From positions 1,054,001 through 1,118,000 of the forward strand of contig BLLK01000046.1 of the NCBI GenBank assembly GCA_021927905.1: a DNA stretch of 64,000 bases. The letters are read 5' to 3'. The stretch's first letter is position 1. Each line of letters opens with the position of its first letter. Both the position numbers and the translations under genes were made by a program. The notes under the pieces were generated by a model that was not told the DNA's origin, made no database searches, and worked only from the letters and a program-made list of their open reading frames with translations. The stretch is from Chaetoceros tenuissimus. Lineage: Eukaryota > Bacillariophyta > Thalassiosirophyceae > Chaetocerotales > Chaetocerotaceae. Of the stretch, positions 51,435 through 62,193 are shown piece by piece.

Positions 51435-54400
51435 ATGAGATTTATAGCGGCTACATGGCTGCTGCTGACTAGCACAAATGGGTTCAATATGCCATCCATC
51501 ATTCCACGTAATGCACTTCGATCAAATACTTTCTTGTGTTCTACTGAAGTATCACTGTCTGAAATGGAAGACGATATCGAACGCAAACTGGATGCTGAAG
51601 AAAAGCTACAAAGTCTTCAGCATACTTTTCGCGCCCCATCTAAAAATCAGCAATCGTCACAAACTTTTGAAAATCAAGAAAAAACTTTTGAAGCAGAAGA
51701 TAATGAAGCTAGAGAAAGACAACGGACTATCAAGAAAATATTGGATGAAGATGATGCGAAATGGAAAGAAGAGCGTAAGAAAAAGATTCTAGGAAAGTAT
51801 GCTGACGCCAAGGATGAATCTGAAATTAAAAGGATTCGAGAGGAGGAAGATAGAAAGATTGAAGAGGAAAATGCAAAAAAGGCATCTGTGGCTCAAACTT
51901 CTGGAGTTTCGCTTGAGATTCTCGAAAAGGAGTTTGTTCCTGAAGAAGAATCGAATTTTAAACCATCGAATGTCAAGGGTAAATCTGGTCAATCATGGTT
52001 TGATGGAGATGCTGAAATAGATGAGAATCTTCTTGGAGAAGAAGGACCTAGGATAGTCAATGGAAAGTTGATTGATCGAAAAGAGCAACAAGGTGTAAGA
52101 GTTGGTAGTGCGGGAGGATGGACTTTGGAAGTATTTCCAGGCGATTTTGTAGTACATAGAAAATATGGTATTGGTAGGTTTGATAAGGCCATTCTTAAGC
52201 CGAAAAAGAAATTGACCAAAGTAGAGAAGGAAGCGAGAGCTATTCGTAGAAATGAGATTGTGAAGGGTATGATTAAGGATAGACAAAACTCTACTGCAAT
52301 TGAACAAGTCGTTGCGAACTTTGGTACTGACAAAGATGAAGATCCGATTTCAAATCCTCAGCAAACTGTATTGGAAGTTTCATATAGTGATGCGAAAGTT
52401 CATATCCCAGTCGACAAGGCATATCGTTTAAGTAGATACAGAGCTGGAGATGCTGTAGTGAAACCAAGATTGTCAAGAGTGAAGGGAGAAGCTTGGAACA
52501 AAGCAAAAAGAAAGGTAGAAGAAGATACGATACAAATGGCACAAGATGTACTTGCATTGTATGCGACTCGTGAAACTCTTTCGCGAACTCCATTCGATCC
52601 ATCAAAAGAAGGTATGTACTCGTTTATACTGAAACTATGACTTTTCTTTTTGCCATCGATATCTCACAGAGCTATGTGAAATAACCCAAAGTAAAAATGG
52701 CTGAATTTGGAAAAACATTTGCGTTTGAACCTACTCCTGACCAAAAGAAATGCTTCGAAGCGATTGAGAATGACATGGTTTGGAGAAGCCGTCCGATGGA
52801 TCGTCTAGTTTGTGGAGATGTTGGTTTTGGTAAGACAGAAGTAGCTCTCAGAGCTATTGTCCGTTGTGTGGCAAATGGGAGACAGGCTGCGCTACTCTCT
52901 CCTACAGGAGTTTTAGCAGCACAGCATATGAGGACGGTTGTAAAAAGAATGGGGGCTGATACTGACTTTAATTTTAATATTGCCATGTTGAGAGGAGGAA
53001 TGGGAAAAAATACCAAAGTCGGAAGAGAAATCCGTGAACAGATCTCAGAAGGAAAGATTGACATTATTATTGGAACACACGCTTTGCTCTCTTCTGGTAT
53101 GAACTTCAAGGATCTTGGTCTATTGGTAGTAGACGAAGAACAACGTTTTGGAGTGAAGCAAAAGGAGAGACTGAAGCTTATTTGCAATGGAATTGATGTT
53201 CTAACTTTGTCTGCAACACCTATTCCACGTACCCTACAGATGTCTCTTAGTGGGATCAGAGATACTTCTACAATTCGTTCGCCTCCACCAATGAGAAAGC
53301 CAACAATCACATATGTACAAGAATACAACAAGGATCTAATCAAGGAAGCACTACAAAGAGAATTTGACAGAGGAGGACAATGTTATTTTGTCGTTCCTCG
53401 TATTGCACAATTAGAAGAGGCAGAAAAGGTAATGAGAGAGCTGTTCCCTGACATCAGAATTATTCAGGCGCATGGAAGAATGGCTAGAGGAGGTGCAGAA
53501 GAAAATGTTGCTGCTTTTGCTGAAGGAAACTATGATGTGCTTCTCGCAACAACTGTTATTGAGAATGGAGTTGATATTCCAAGTGTGAATACCATCATTG
53601 TCAATAATGCCCAGGCCTTTGGTATGTCTACCCTCTATCAGCTCCGTGGTCGTGTTGGACGTTCCAATTTACAAGGGTATGCATACTTATTGCACAAAGA
53701 GGATGCAATCACAGAGCAGTCTGCAATGCGTCTCCAAGCGATGGCGGATCTACATGAACTAGGATCTGGTTTTGATGTTGCAAATCGTGATCTTGAAATT
53801 CGTGGTGCAGGTTCGCTACTAGGAACTGAGCAGTCGGGTATGGCAGCAAAGGTTGGATTTGATCTATACATGCGAATGTTGAAGAAATCGATCAGGCAAC
53901 TTCGTGGTTTGGATATTCCGATGGTTCCTCGAACAAACGTGTTGCTTCCAGGCGCAGAGGGAAGTTTAGAAGTTGGTGAAGACTCTGAAGGCAAGAGTGT
54001 AAATGCATTCAAGATTACAAAGAAATATATCCCTGATGACAAGGAACGATTCCAGCAAGAGGGTGCTGCTCGTCTTGCAGAGAGTACTGATCAACTTGTT
54101 GAGATTACCAACAAGTGGAAGGACACTTATGGCCCAATTCCTGCTCGTGTTCAATCTAAGTTGAAGACATTGCACCTTCATGCATGTACAAGAACATTAG
54201 GTATTGACCTCGTTGGTTTTGTAGATAATGGTGATGGAACAAAGGACTGTGTACTTAGATCACCAGGATTGAGACCAAGACACTGGGTATACATTTCCCA
54301 ATTCTTACCAAGAAAGGTGCCAACAAAGGGTATAGACGCAGTTTTTCCACCTCGATTCGCCAAGACTGATGTCGACTTTGTTTTGAAGGGTGGAAAGAAG

Positions 54401-54769
54401 GTAGATTTGACTATATTACAAGAAAGTCAAGATGACGAGGATGAAGAATGGGATGCATTGGACGAAGAAGAGGTTGAAGCAATGAAAGAAATTTCATCTG
54501 CCATGTTTGTGAAGGATATCAATGAGGTAGATATTGAGGACTATCCTCGATTTGTTGTAAGAAATATGAGTAGTATAAAGAAGGGATCTCGAGTCGATAT
54601 GCTATTGAAGTTACTGCTACCAGCATCAAAGGTTGTTCATGCGAAACAAACTGCAGATAAGGAAAAGGCAAAAGTAGCTGCAGAAATAAGGGAAAAGAGA
54701 GAAGCTATCCAGAAGCAAAAGAAAGAGCAAGAGAAACTAGCATCCAAGAGACTAGGATATAACTTTTAA
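51435..54769 (+). CDS. Transcription-repair coupling factor (Mfd-type helicase), probably plastid-targeted
   Basis: Exons 51435-52611 and 52692-54769 (80-bp intron, acceptor CAAAG) give 1084 aa. The splice restores the plant Mfd-like stretch KMAEFGKTFAFEPTPDQ. Mfd uses ATP to push stalled RNA polymerase off damaged DNA. Parts: signal peptide MRFIAATWLLLTSTNG with FNMPS, consistent with plastid targeting; a charged, coiled-coil N-terminal third; an RNA-polymerase-interacting, CarD-like domain (GDFVVHRKYGIGRF); superfamily 2 helicase motifs GDVGFGKT (Walker A), VVDEEQRFG (DEEQ), LTLSATPIPRT and YQLRGRVGR; and a TRCF-like C-terminal domain (DVFVL-type, MSSIKKGSRVDMLLKLLL). The UvrB-homology N-terminal domains of bacterial Mfd are not visible; plant plastid forms also lack them. 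The tail is Lys/Glu-rich. Function in a diatom plastid is inference. Confidence 0.85.
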
Positions 54770-55094
54770 CAAATGTATAAACTTGATAGCCTATTCAATT
54801 TTACGTGTTGCTATGAATTAATACTTTTTGATACTTATCGAGTTTCATCATTTGTCTCAGTTTCATCAAGGATGAGAAGCCGGTGCCACTTGGAGTTCTC
54901 ATTTTTTAGGTCGACGGTTGACACTGTGTGTTGATGGCGATTTGCATCTTTTTTTGTATGCTCACGATTCCGATACATTATATCCTCATATATTACAAAA
55001 AAGAATTGAAACACACTGAGCAATACTCAAACAAAACATTCAAGTAACAAAGAAAACAACCTCGAATCATCGGCTGAGCAAATTCACAAATGCA
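54770..55094. other. Intergenic
   Basis: 325 bp, AT-rich. The frame of the next (decayed) gene stays open upstream from 55020 without an ATG. No gene of its own. Confidence 0.25.
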
Positions 55095-56445
55095 GTGAAG
55101 AATGATACTACTTCATCATATCTGTTTCCTACTTTACTAATCTTTCTAAATGGGATTGAAGTGACTGCAAATTCTACATGTTATTCCACCTGGTCGTCCT
55201 TAAAAAATGATGTTGATAGTATTACATCTACCAATACAAATGAAGTATTCAATATTTGCCCTGGATCGACCTTGACAATTCCTGCGGAAGACCAAGATCT
55301 TGGTTTCTACTTTCCTTATTCTGGAACATATAAACTACAATGCGGTCAAAATGGACTAGGCCAGAATTGCACCATTGAAGGAAAAGGAAGACACCTTACT
55401 ATTGGGCCTGAATGTTGCGGCTATGGCATTCGTGTTTTTGATGTTGAAGTCGTAGGTGTTACATTTAGAAGTGCTACAATTTCTTCAGTTTATATCCGGC
55501 CAGGAGGAAGAGGTTCTTACACATTTCGACATTGTAAATGGGAGGTAAGAAAAACCACTTTGGACAAGGACAGCTTTGAACGAATAATATCCTTAACATT
55601 TTTATTGTATTTCAAATTAGGAAAATGATGGTGGTGCTGGTGCTCTTTACATCCAACCTTACAGCGTATGGGGCATCAGACGTGTTTATTGAAGACTGCG
55701 ATTTTACTGTAAGTAGACTTTCTAAAGTCATACTTTTCTACTGCTTCTCTTGAATCTCTCACTTCGGTATTCTGTATGAAGGACAATGATGCATGATGTA
55801 GACCAGTCAAATCTATAATGAATACAAATTTAAAGATTAATAGGTGTGTTTTCGAGAGAAACAATGCAAAAGTAAGTTCGTAGGTAGAACATTTCGTCGC
55901 AGTTCGAAACGACTTTATCTTGCAGTTCTAACAAAGTATATCAACATCAGGCAAAAGGTAGCATGCAATCTGATTTTTGTGTAAGTAAGAAATTCACTCT
56001 TTTCGACTATGTATCATGAATCTCTTTGTAACAAGAAGAAGTTTTTGAATCTTTCATATTATAGGGATCCGCAATCCACTCAAGAAGAGGACAGATCGAT
56101 GTGACAAACTCTTGTTTCATAGACAACACGGCTCATGGACCTGGACTCATTCACATTCGTGATAATTTTGGTTCTGTACCTAACGTAGGCAAAAGCAACT
56201 TTGCTAGTGAAAACCATGGCGCTTCAACTGAATGGCCATGGTATAACACAAACGCAGCAAAATGTCCAAATGGTTTATTCATTGAAGATTTCTATCTCAC
56301 TGATGGCACATGTACTTCTCTGGGGGATAGATGTCCTCTTGATCGCTTTGCCACTCGCGATGACGATGCTGCATACTCTTGGAAGTCTCAATTACACCTA
56401 TTATATTTGGCAGCATTGATCACATCAGCATTTTTATATCTATAA
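55095..56445 (+). pseudogene. Secreted parallel beta-helix protein, decayed
   Basis: Five exons can be traced: 55095-55544, 55621-55708, 55782-55871, 55951-55980 and 56065-56445; all the introns have GT-AG ends. They encode a signal peptide (YLFPTLLIFLNGIEVTA) and right-handed beta-helix rungs (ENDGGAGALYIQPYS, VFIEDCDFT, CVFERNNAK, GSAIHSRRGQIDVTNSCF) ending in a hydrophobic C-terminus. Three lesions: the frame has GTG where ATG is expected at 55095 and no other start; exon 2 is one base too long (a GGGG run near 55670 would fit if it were GGG); and exon 3 contains an in-frame TGA. All three could be sequencing errors, but together they favour a pseudogene. Family resembles pectin-lyase-like extracellular proteins. 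Confidence 0.6.
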
Positions 56446-56767
56446 TTTCAGCTTTGGTATAGAAGAAGAATTGTTACAATCTTCCAAAAGTTGAAATATT
56501 TTAGTGAGAGCAAATAAAGTAAAAATTAGTTTAGTGAGAAGGCACGAAATCAAATCAAAAAAAACAAACTGTCAACCGACTTCTAACGGCTGTTGATATG
56601 GTCATATTTACTTACAAAACTATGTTTTCCTCTTTGCCGTTCGTTTGCAGTTTGCAGTTGCAAGTTGCAAGATCTCTCAAATCAGTTACCAGGTACCAGT
56701 TTAGTTAAGAACTCATTTCCCGAACGACTCTCACAATATCAACAAGTCGTCCATAGAAACAAGAAGT
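56446..56767. promoter_or_regulatory. Upstream region of cyclin L
   Basis: 322 bp. A short tandem-like run GCAGTTTGCAGTTGCAAGTTGCAAG is at 56647-56671. No known motif. Confidence 0.25.
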
Positions 56768-57736
56768 ATGTCGTCATCATCTGTAATTGATCGAGAAGTG
56801 CTGCAAGTTATCCCTCAGAAATTTCTAAAAGCATACACAATAGAAACTCGACAAGTGGAACTCTTGCACAAAATTCATGGCACTTCCATTCTATACTCTA
56901 CTTCTAAATTACTATGCCTTTCTCCATCTGCCTATGCAACAAGTGCTTCCATATTCCATCGGTTCTATCAACGTCAAAATTGTACTTTGGACAAATATGA
57001 TGTGTGGAGTGTTGCCCTAGGATCCATACTTTTAGCGTCCAAAGTGGAAGAAGATGTGAGGAGAATCAGTGATATCATTTTGGTATTTATTCAAGTCTAT
57101 CGACGAATGAGGTTGGAATATGGTAAACAAGGTACATCTGATGAAACTGAGCACATAGTGACTGCAAAATCTGCTATTCTACAAAAGAAGCAGCTTTCAG
57201 AAGAAGAAAAGGAGAATTTACTCCGATATACACATCCATTACCGAGATATGGAATATTGTACAAAGAATGGGAAGAACAAATTATGGAAATGGAAAATAT
57301 AATCTTGCGGGAGCTGGGGTTCATGCTTTCTTGGATTCCAGATAGTCATCCGCATACATTCATATTGTACTTTATCAAAGTGCTTGAAATAGAAGGAAAG
57401 GACGTTGCACAACGTTCTTGGAATTACTGCAATGATTCCTATCGTCTAGATTTTTGTGTAAGATTTTCACCAGAAATTATTGCATGTGCTGCGATTCATT
57501 TAGGTTGTATCGATTGCATTGTCAGCTTGCCCTTGTCGCCAATGCCTTGGTGGCATGCGTTCTTGGGAAGCAAAGAAGATGAGAATTTAAGTACTGTATG
57601 CAATGGTCTTATGGCGCTCAAGAGTAATGATTGCATAAAAGGATACAGTGATGCATTGACAAAATACGTTGTGAGTAGAGTAGAAGGAGGGAGTTTTGTT
57701 GACCCTGGAAGTTATAGCTGGAACGCAATGGATTGA
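56768..57736 (+). CDS. Cyclin L-like transcriptional cyclin
   Basis: 322 aa cyclin of the L/T/K type, partner of a CDK (CDK11/12-like) that acts in transcription and splicing. Cyclin box 1 spans about residues 15-190 (IPQKFLKAYTIETRQVELLHKIHG; SAYATSASIFHRFYQRQNC; DVWSVALGSILLASKVEED, the last being the diagnostic Lys-Val-Glu segment), and box 2 about 195-300 (RFSPEIIACAAIHLGCIDC). Between them, a linker rich in charge (SAILQKKQLSEEEKEN). The PLSPMPWWHAF segment near the end of box 2 is typical for cyclin L. The RS-rich tail of animal cyclin L is absent; the protein ends soon after box 2. ATG 56768 is the first Met. Intronless. Confidence 0.8.
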   Translation: MSSSSVIDREVLQVIPQKFLKAYTIETRQVELLHKIHGTSILYSTSKLLCLSPSAYATSASIFHRFYQRQNCTLDKYDVWSVALGSILLASKVEEDVRRISDIILVFIQVYRRMRLEYGKQGTSDETEHIVTAKSAILQKKQLSEEEKENLLRYTHPLPRYGILYKEWEEQIMEMENIILRELGFMLSWIPDSHPHTFILYFIKVLEIEGKDVAQRSWNYCNDSYRLDFCVRFSPEIIACAAIHLGCIDCIVSLPLSPMPWWHAFLGSKEDENLSTVCNGLMALKSNDCIKGYSDALTKYVVSRVEGGSFVDPGSYSWNAMD

Positions 57737-57855
57737 AATGAACAATAGGGAGTTTCATTTCACAAAAATCTTATTTTACAAAAAACACTTTATCACGACA
57801 TCAGCTCTTTGCATCCAATCCAGCGAGGTTGTAGTCGCAATTCACTCTAATAAAT

Positions 57856-59302
57856 CTACAATTTGGAAGCTTGATTTCTCAAGTTGGCCTCGAACTGGTT
57901 GAAGAATTCATGGAAGTCCAAACCCATTTTCATTGCAGATTTGCATCTAGCCAAGAGCTTTGAAGAGAAATTAAATGATTATAATATTCAGGAAAATGAA
58001 ATGAGAATTGCAGCTCAAAAGTCTTACCTCAAGACGAATTTCCTTTTGATTTTTAGGAGAGAACCACTCAGTATTATTTTCTAGATTCAAATCTGAATCA
58101 TTTGAGAATCGGATTTCAGCTCCAACTGCAACTACTTTCTCAATCAAAGCAAAGATTTCATCGCTCCTTCCACTTTTGGACCTAGTGCGAGTTGTACCAG
58201 AAGTATTTGGTTTCTTTCCAACAGAAATCATTTTCAAAATCGCTTCTTCTTCAGAATCGGACAAGAGATGAGACTCTACTCTTGCCATCAGTTTCTTTTT
58301 GACAGGCATAATGGAATTCGTAAAGGAGGAACTATTTCTCGACTGCACACCATGCGTTTTACCTGATTGAACTGGAACAAAAACTATATCTTTACTATTA
58401 GAACTAAAGTAGCACCATTTGTAGTCTCTTCAATAAAATCAATACGTACCAGTAGACTTTTTGCGCTTTCTCTTTCCAAGAGTAGCTGTAGCTTTTGGTG
58501 CCTTTGCTTTAGGATAAACCTTGACATCACGAATTGCAAAGGTAGCTTTCTTTACAGCGTTGTTATAGTCCAACACTTGAAAATAAGAGTCTGCACCGTC
58601 GTACTTCTTGAGAAATCTTCCTCCATTAGTAGCATGAATCGTTTGAACAATCTCAGCTCCAAGTGAGAATCTGTACTCTTGATTGGTGTTCTTGTCGTAA
58701 GCTCTCTTCTTACTAGCGACTAGGTCTCTGAATAGAATATTTCCTGGATTCTGAGACGCCCCTTTGCCACGATAAGAGAGAACATCTTGTGGCTTCGGAC
58801 TTTTGATAAGTTTACCTTGATTGAGTGCATTGTAGGCTTCCTTGGAGATTCTAGTAGATACAGCAGTAGTGGTAGTAGCGGTAGATGACTCTACAGACGC
58901 TTCTAATTGACTCTCTACAGCTTCCTGTGGAAAAGTAGACTGTGTAGAGTTTGGAGCAGAAACGACAGCTATATCTGCAGTTGCGTAAGGAGAAGGCTCA
59001 GTCTTGATTGAATTTGAATTTTTGGAAAGGAGCTCATTCAAAGGAGTGGGACTGATAGAGATAACAGCACTCGTAGCTTGCTGCGGCTTCACTTCAGTAG
59101 GAGACTGAAGGTTCGCCAAGCTATTCAATAATGTAGGGCTAGAGCTAAGTTCTTCATTGGTAAAGAGGTCCAAAAGCTCAAGTTGATCGAAATCATTTTG
59201 ATTTGAAAAAGAATGCTGTGGACGAGGTGCAGAGATGGCACTTTCTGGAACACCTTGGAGCTCCATGGAGCGGAGATCGGCTGTCTTGCTAGTAATGACC
59301 AT
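57856..59302 (-). CDS. DUF6824-type protein, three exons
   Basis: Exons 59302-58450, 58362-58028 and 57957-57856 (introns 87 and 70 bp) join in frame to 429 aa. The central domain, about residues 170-245, has the order typical of the diatom DUF6824 domain: DVLSYRGKGASQNPGNILFR, DLVASKKRAYDK, then EIVQTIHATNGGRFLKKYDG. The N-terminal 170 residues are low-complexity (Ser, Thr, Gln, Ala), the region after the domain is basic (KAPKATATLGKRKRKKSTG), which suggests a nuclear protein, possibly a DNA-binding factor; this is inference. The last exon (LLARCKSAMKMGLDFHEFF, then NQFEANL) is only 34 codons and lies beyond the longest open frame, so an annotation lacking it would be truncated. Confidence 0.78.
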
Positions 59303-60155
59303 TTTGATTCTATGAGACTCTATGTTATTGCTATAAAGGTTAGAGGGTGAGTAGTAGAGATTACTTTTGCTCTATTTTGAAATTATGAGAGTGCATTGAA
59401 GTCATCATTCAACGAAGGAGAACGAAGCTATGGTGGAATGTTCAGTCCCATCTTCCCTAGAAATGGCCTGTCCTTTCAATAATATAACCGTTCGTTAACG
59501 ACACCCCCAGACAAGTTAAGAAAACTTACTTTTTGTATGAGTAGAATGCACTCACATTTTTGGCCTCATTTTGGATACCAAAAATATCCAATGGATACCT
59601 ATGTAAATATGCTTTATAATAGTGTATTTAACTCTTACCAAGCTATGTAATCATCTATAATACCATTGTAGCATCTTAGAAGTGCTCTATGCTCTAAGAT
59701 TTCTCTACAAACTTATCTCCCACAATCTATGACCTTGTCAGGACTCACTCGCTCACAAGCAGGAGGCAAATAATAGTGTTCAAGGTAATGTAGTATTGAA
59801 TTGACTATTTGTATATTCAGCACGTTTAAAATATTAATTTACTGTTTTATTAAGAGACAAGTTTCATTATCTTTCTTTTGGAGGTAAAGCTTATTTTAAT
59901 TTTTAATCTCTAACACAGATACAGTACGTAGTGTTTACGACGAGTAAATTACCAATCTTTGCCAAATTGTAGGCACAATAGATGTCGGGTAGGGTAGGGT
60001 GAGTCGGGTAGGTCGTTCAAGTAGGGTGGATACAATTTGGATAATTTATAATTTCACACCTTTGGGACTTGGGACTTGGGATGGATATGTGGTATGTGGC
60101 CGTAACACTAAATGCACTGCAATAAACTGATTCCTTGCTTTCAATATATTCAACA
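59303..60155. promoter_or_regulatory. Intergenic with two G-tract clusters upstream of ankyrin gene copy 2
   Basis: 853 bp without a gene. Four GGG runs at 59987-60008 (spacing 2, 2 and 6 bases, plus strand) meet the consensus for a G-quadruplex. A second cluster, GGGACTT repeated three times from 60064, gives three more GGG runs. Both lie within 170 bp of the start at 60156. Confidence 0.5.
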
Positions 60156-61922
60156 ATGTCTTCGAGAAAAAGAATGAGGTTTGAATGCGACAAAAGTGCC
60201 GTTGCTGAAGCTCTACAACCTTCTGCTACAATGAATGATTTACCAACCGATCTGATGAAGAACATCTTCAGTTTTGTTGGGGAAGGAAATTATTGTTTTG
60301 TTGGCCCAGTTTCAAAAGACTTTTGTTACAATTATCTTACGTTTGACTTGATTGATGACAAATTTGATCATAAGTTGGATTACATACAAGCAATTGGAAG
60401 AAACAAGGTCACCACAATTGAAGCTGCGTTATCTTCAATGGAGCTTGCAGAACATTGCTTTTTGTATGCACCGGATAAGTTTCAAAAGGAGCTATTTAGA
60501 ATCGCAGCAAGGAATGGAAGGCAAGATATTTTAGAAATGGCGATACAGATCTCTGGAGAAGATGTAAATGGCTTGATTAATACTAAAGATGTAATGGAAA
60601 TATCAAAAAAGGGAGACTTGGACATGTTGCTCTTTCTGAAAGAGAAGGGACTGGATATTTCCATTCATCGATATCATATTGTTAAAAGAGCTGCGCTTCA
60701 TGGACACTTGGATATCCTAAGATGCTTACACCAAATGAAAGAGAAAATTCCATCATATGAATTGTTTCGGTATGCGGCTGAAGGTGGTCATTTGAATATA
60801 ATCAAATGGGGCATACACGCTGGGTACGCATGCAACAAAGCCTCTTGTATCAATAATGCAGTGACTAGTGGGAATCTAGAGTTAGTGAAATGGTTTCGGA
60901 GTCAAAGTACTCCATGGGATACTAACACAAACTATTTTGGTGTTGAAAGCGGAAATATGGAGCTACTTCAGTATCTTCTTGATAACGGATGTGTATTTGA
61001 ATCTGATGCTTACGAATGTATAGCACAGGAAGATAAGGAAAGAAAACAATTAGAGGTATACAAGTGGCTACATCAGAATAACGTCCCTTGGGATGAAGAG
61101 GATACATGTTCGGATATAGCAAGTAAAGGAAATCTTGACGCATTAATCTACGCAAGAACGCATGGTTGTCCCTGGAATCAATGGGTTATTTATTCAGCAG
61201 TAGGGAACGCTGATTTCGAAATGGTCAAGTATTGTCTTGAAAACGATTGCCCTATTGGAGACAATGATCTTTGTTGTGAATCATTGTGTAATTCCGATGT
61301 AGACTATGAGAAATCTTTGAAAGTACTCAAATTACTTCGGAAGTTCAATATACCCTGGAATGAGAAAACATGCGAGTCAGCTGCCCAATTTGGAAATATT
61401 GAAGCTCTGAAATGGGCCAGAAATGAAGGATGCCCTTGGGATGAGCGTACTTTTGGAATTGCAATTAAATTCAATGAAATGAAAATTGTTCAATATTGTA
61501 TTGACAATGGGTGTCCTTCCAGTCAAGGTTTGTATCAGAGCGCTGTTAGATGTGAAGATCCGATTCCAATGCTGAAGCTTCTCCACTGCAATGAGTATGA
61601 ATGGGATGAAAGAGCCTGCACTGAAGCTGCAATCAAAGATAAATTGAAAGTTCTACGATGGCTGAGATATCACAATTGTCCTTGGGATGAAGGAGTGTGT
61701 AATGAAGCTGTGAAGAATGATCATTATGATATACTAGTGTATGCACATGAGAACAAATGCCCATGGACAAAGGAAACATATGCGTATTGTTTTGATGAAG
61801 ATGGTCTCGATGGGGAATATGGAGAAGTACCAACTCGTCATCAATGTTCTGATGAAATTATTGAGTATCTTCGAGAACATAATTGTCCACAACCTCAACT
61901 AAGTGACTGGATATTGTATTGA
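60156..61922 (+). CDS. Ankyrin-repeat protein with F-box-like N-terminus (copy 2)
   Basis: 588 aa, paralogue of the gene at 47772-49493 in opposite orientation. The frame is open from 60135 but the first ATG is 60156 (MSSRKRMRFECDKS). F-box-like start LPTDLMKNIFSFVGEGNYCF, then PVSKDFCYNYL, and about a dozen ankyrin-type CPW repeats (ARTHGCPWNQWVIYSAVG; LRYHNCPWDEGVCNEAV). Compared with copy 1, most repeats align with few indels; the C-terminus here is longer by LREHNCPQPQLSDWILY, while copy 1 ends earlier at LRKT. Target unknown. Two G-tract clusters lie in the upstream 170 bp. Confidence 0.8.
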   Translation: MSSRKRMRFECDKSAVAEALQPSATMNDLPTDLMKNIFSFVGEGNYCFVGPVSKDFCYNYLTFDLIDDKFDHKLDYIQAIGRNKVTTIEAALSSMELAEHCFLYAPDKFQKELFRIAARNGRQDILEMAIQISGEDVNGLINTKDVMEISKKGDLDMLLFLKEKGLDISIHRYHIVKRAALHGHLDILRCLHQMKEKIPSYELFRYAAEGGHLNIIKWGIHAGYACNKASCINNAVTSGNLELVKWFRSQSTPWDTNTNYFGVESGNMELLQYLLDNGCVFESDAYECIAQEDKERKQLEVYKWLHQNNVPWDEEDTCSDIASKGNLDALIYARTHGCPWNQWVIYSAVGNADFEMVKYCLENDCPIGDNDLCCESLCNSDVDYEKSLKVLKLLRKFNIPWNEKTCESAAQFGNIEALKWARNEGCPWDERTFGIAIKFNEMKIVQYCIDNGCPSSQGLYQSAVRCEDPIPMLKLLHCNEYEWDERACTEAAIKDKLKVLRWLRYHNCPWDEGVCNEAVKNDHYDILVYAHENKCPWTKETYAYCFDEDGLDGEYGEVPTRHQCSDEIIEYLREHNCPQPQLSDWILY

Positions 61923-62193
61923 TCAAAATTGTATAATGATATAAGTAAGTATAAAGAATAGAAAAATTGAATATCAAAAATGAATGCGAGTAGATATTAT
62001 CTAGTATCTTCGTAATTATGGAGACAAGGTTTCATTTTTCAGTCCCATTTTCATCTTCCCAACCAGATATGGACAACACCTGTGGCTTGGAAGCTGTGTT
62101 GAAACGCAACACGCAACACCCTGAACTATTTCACTATTTCAAGTGAATTAACCCTCCTTCTTTACATTAATTCACTTAAGATATAAATCAGCC

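Noticed and set aside
52660-52672. Acceptor atctcacag at 52669 for the Mfd gene
   Set aside because: It leads to an in-frame stop before the helicase, whereas the acceptor at 52691 gives the conserved MAEF segment.
55664-55679. A 14-base micro-intron in exon 2 of the beta-helix gene
   Set aside because: Too short for spliceosomal removal and it does not restore the family frame; one extra G does.
59981-60030. TAGGG-type runs as an internal telomere remnant
   Set aside because: Units are CGGGTAGGGTAGGG with irregular spacing and lack TTAGGG repeats; better read as a G-tract cluster.
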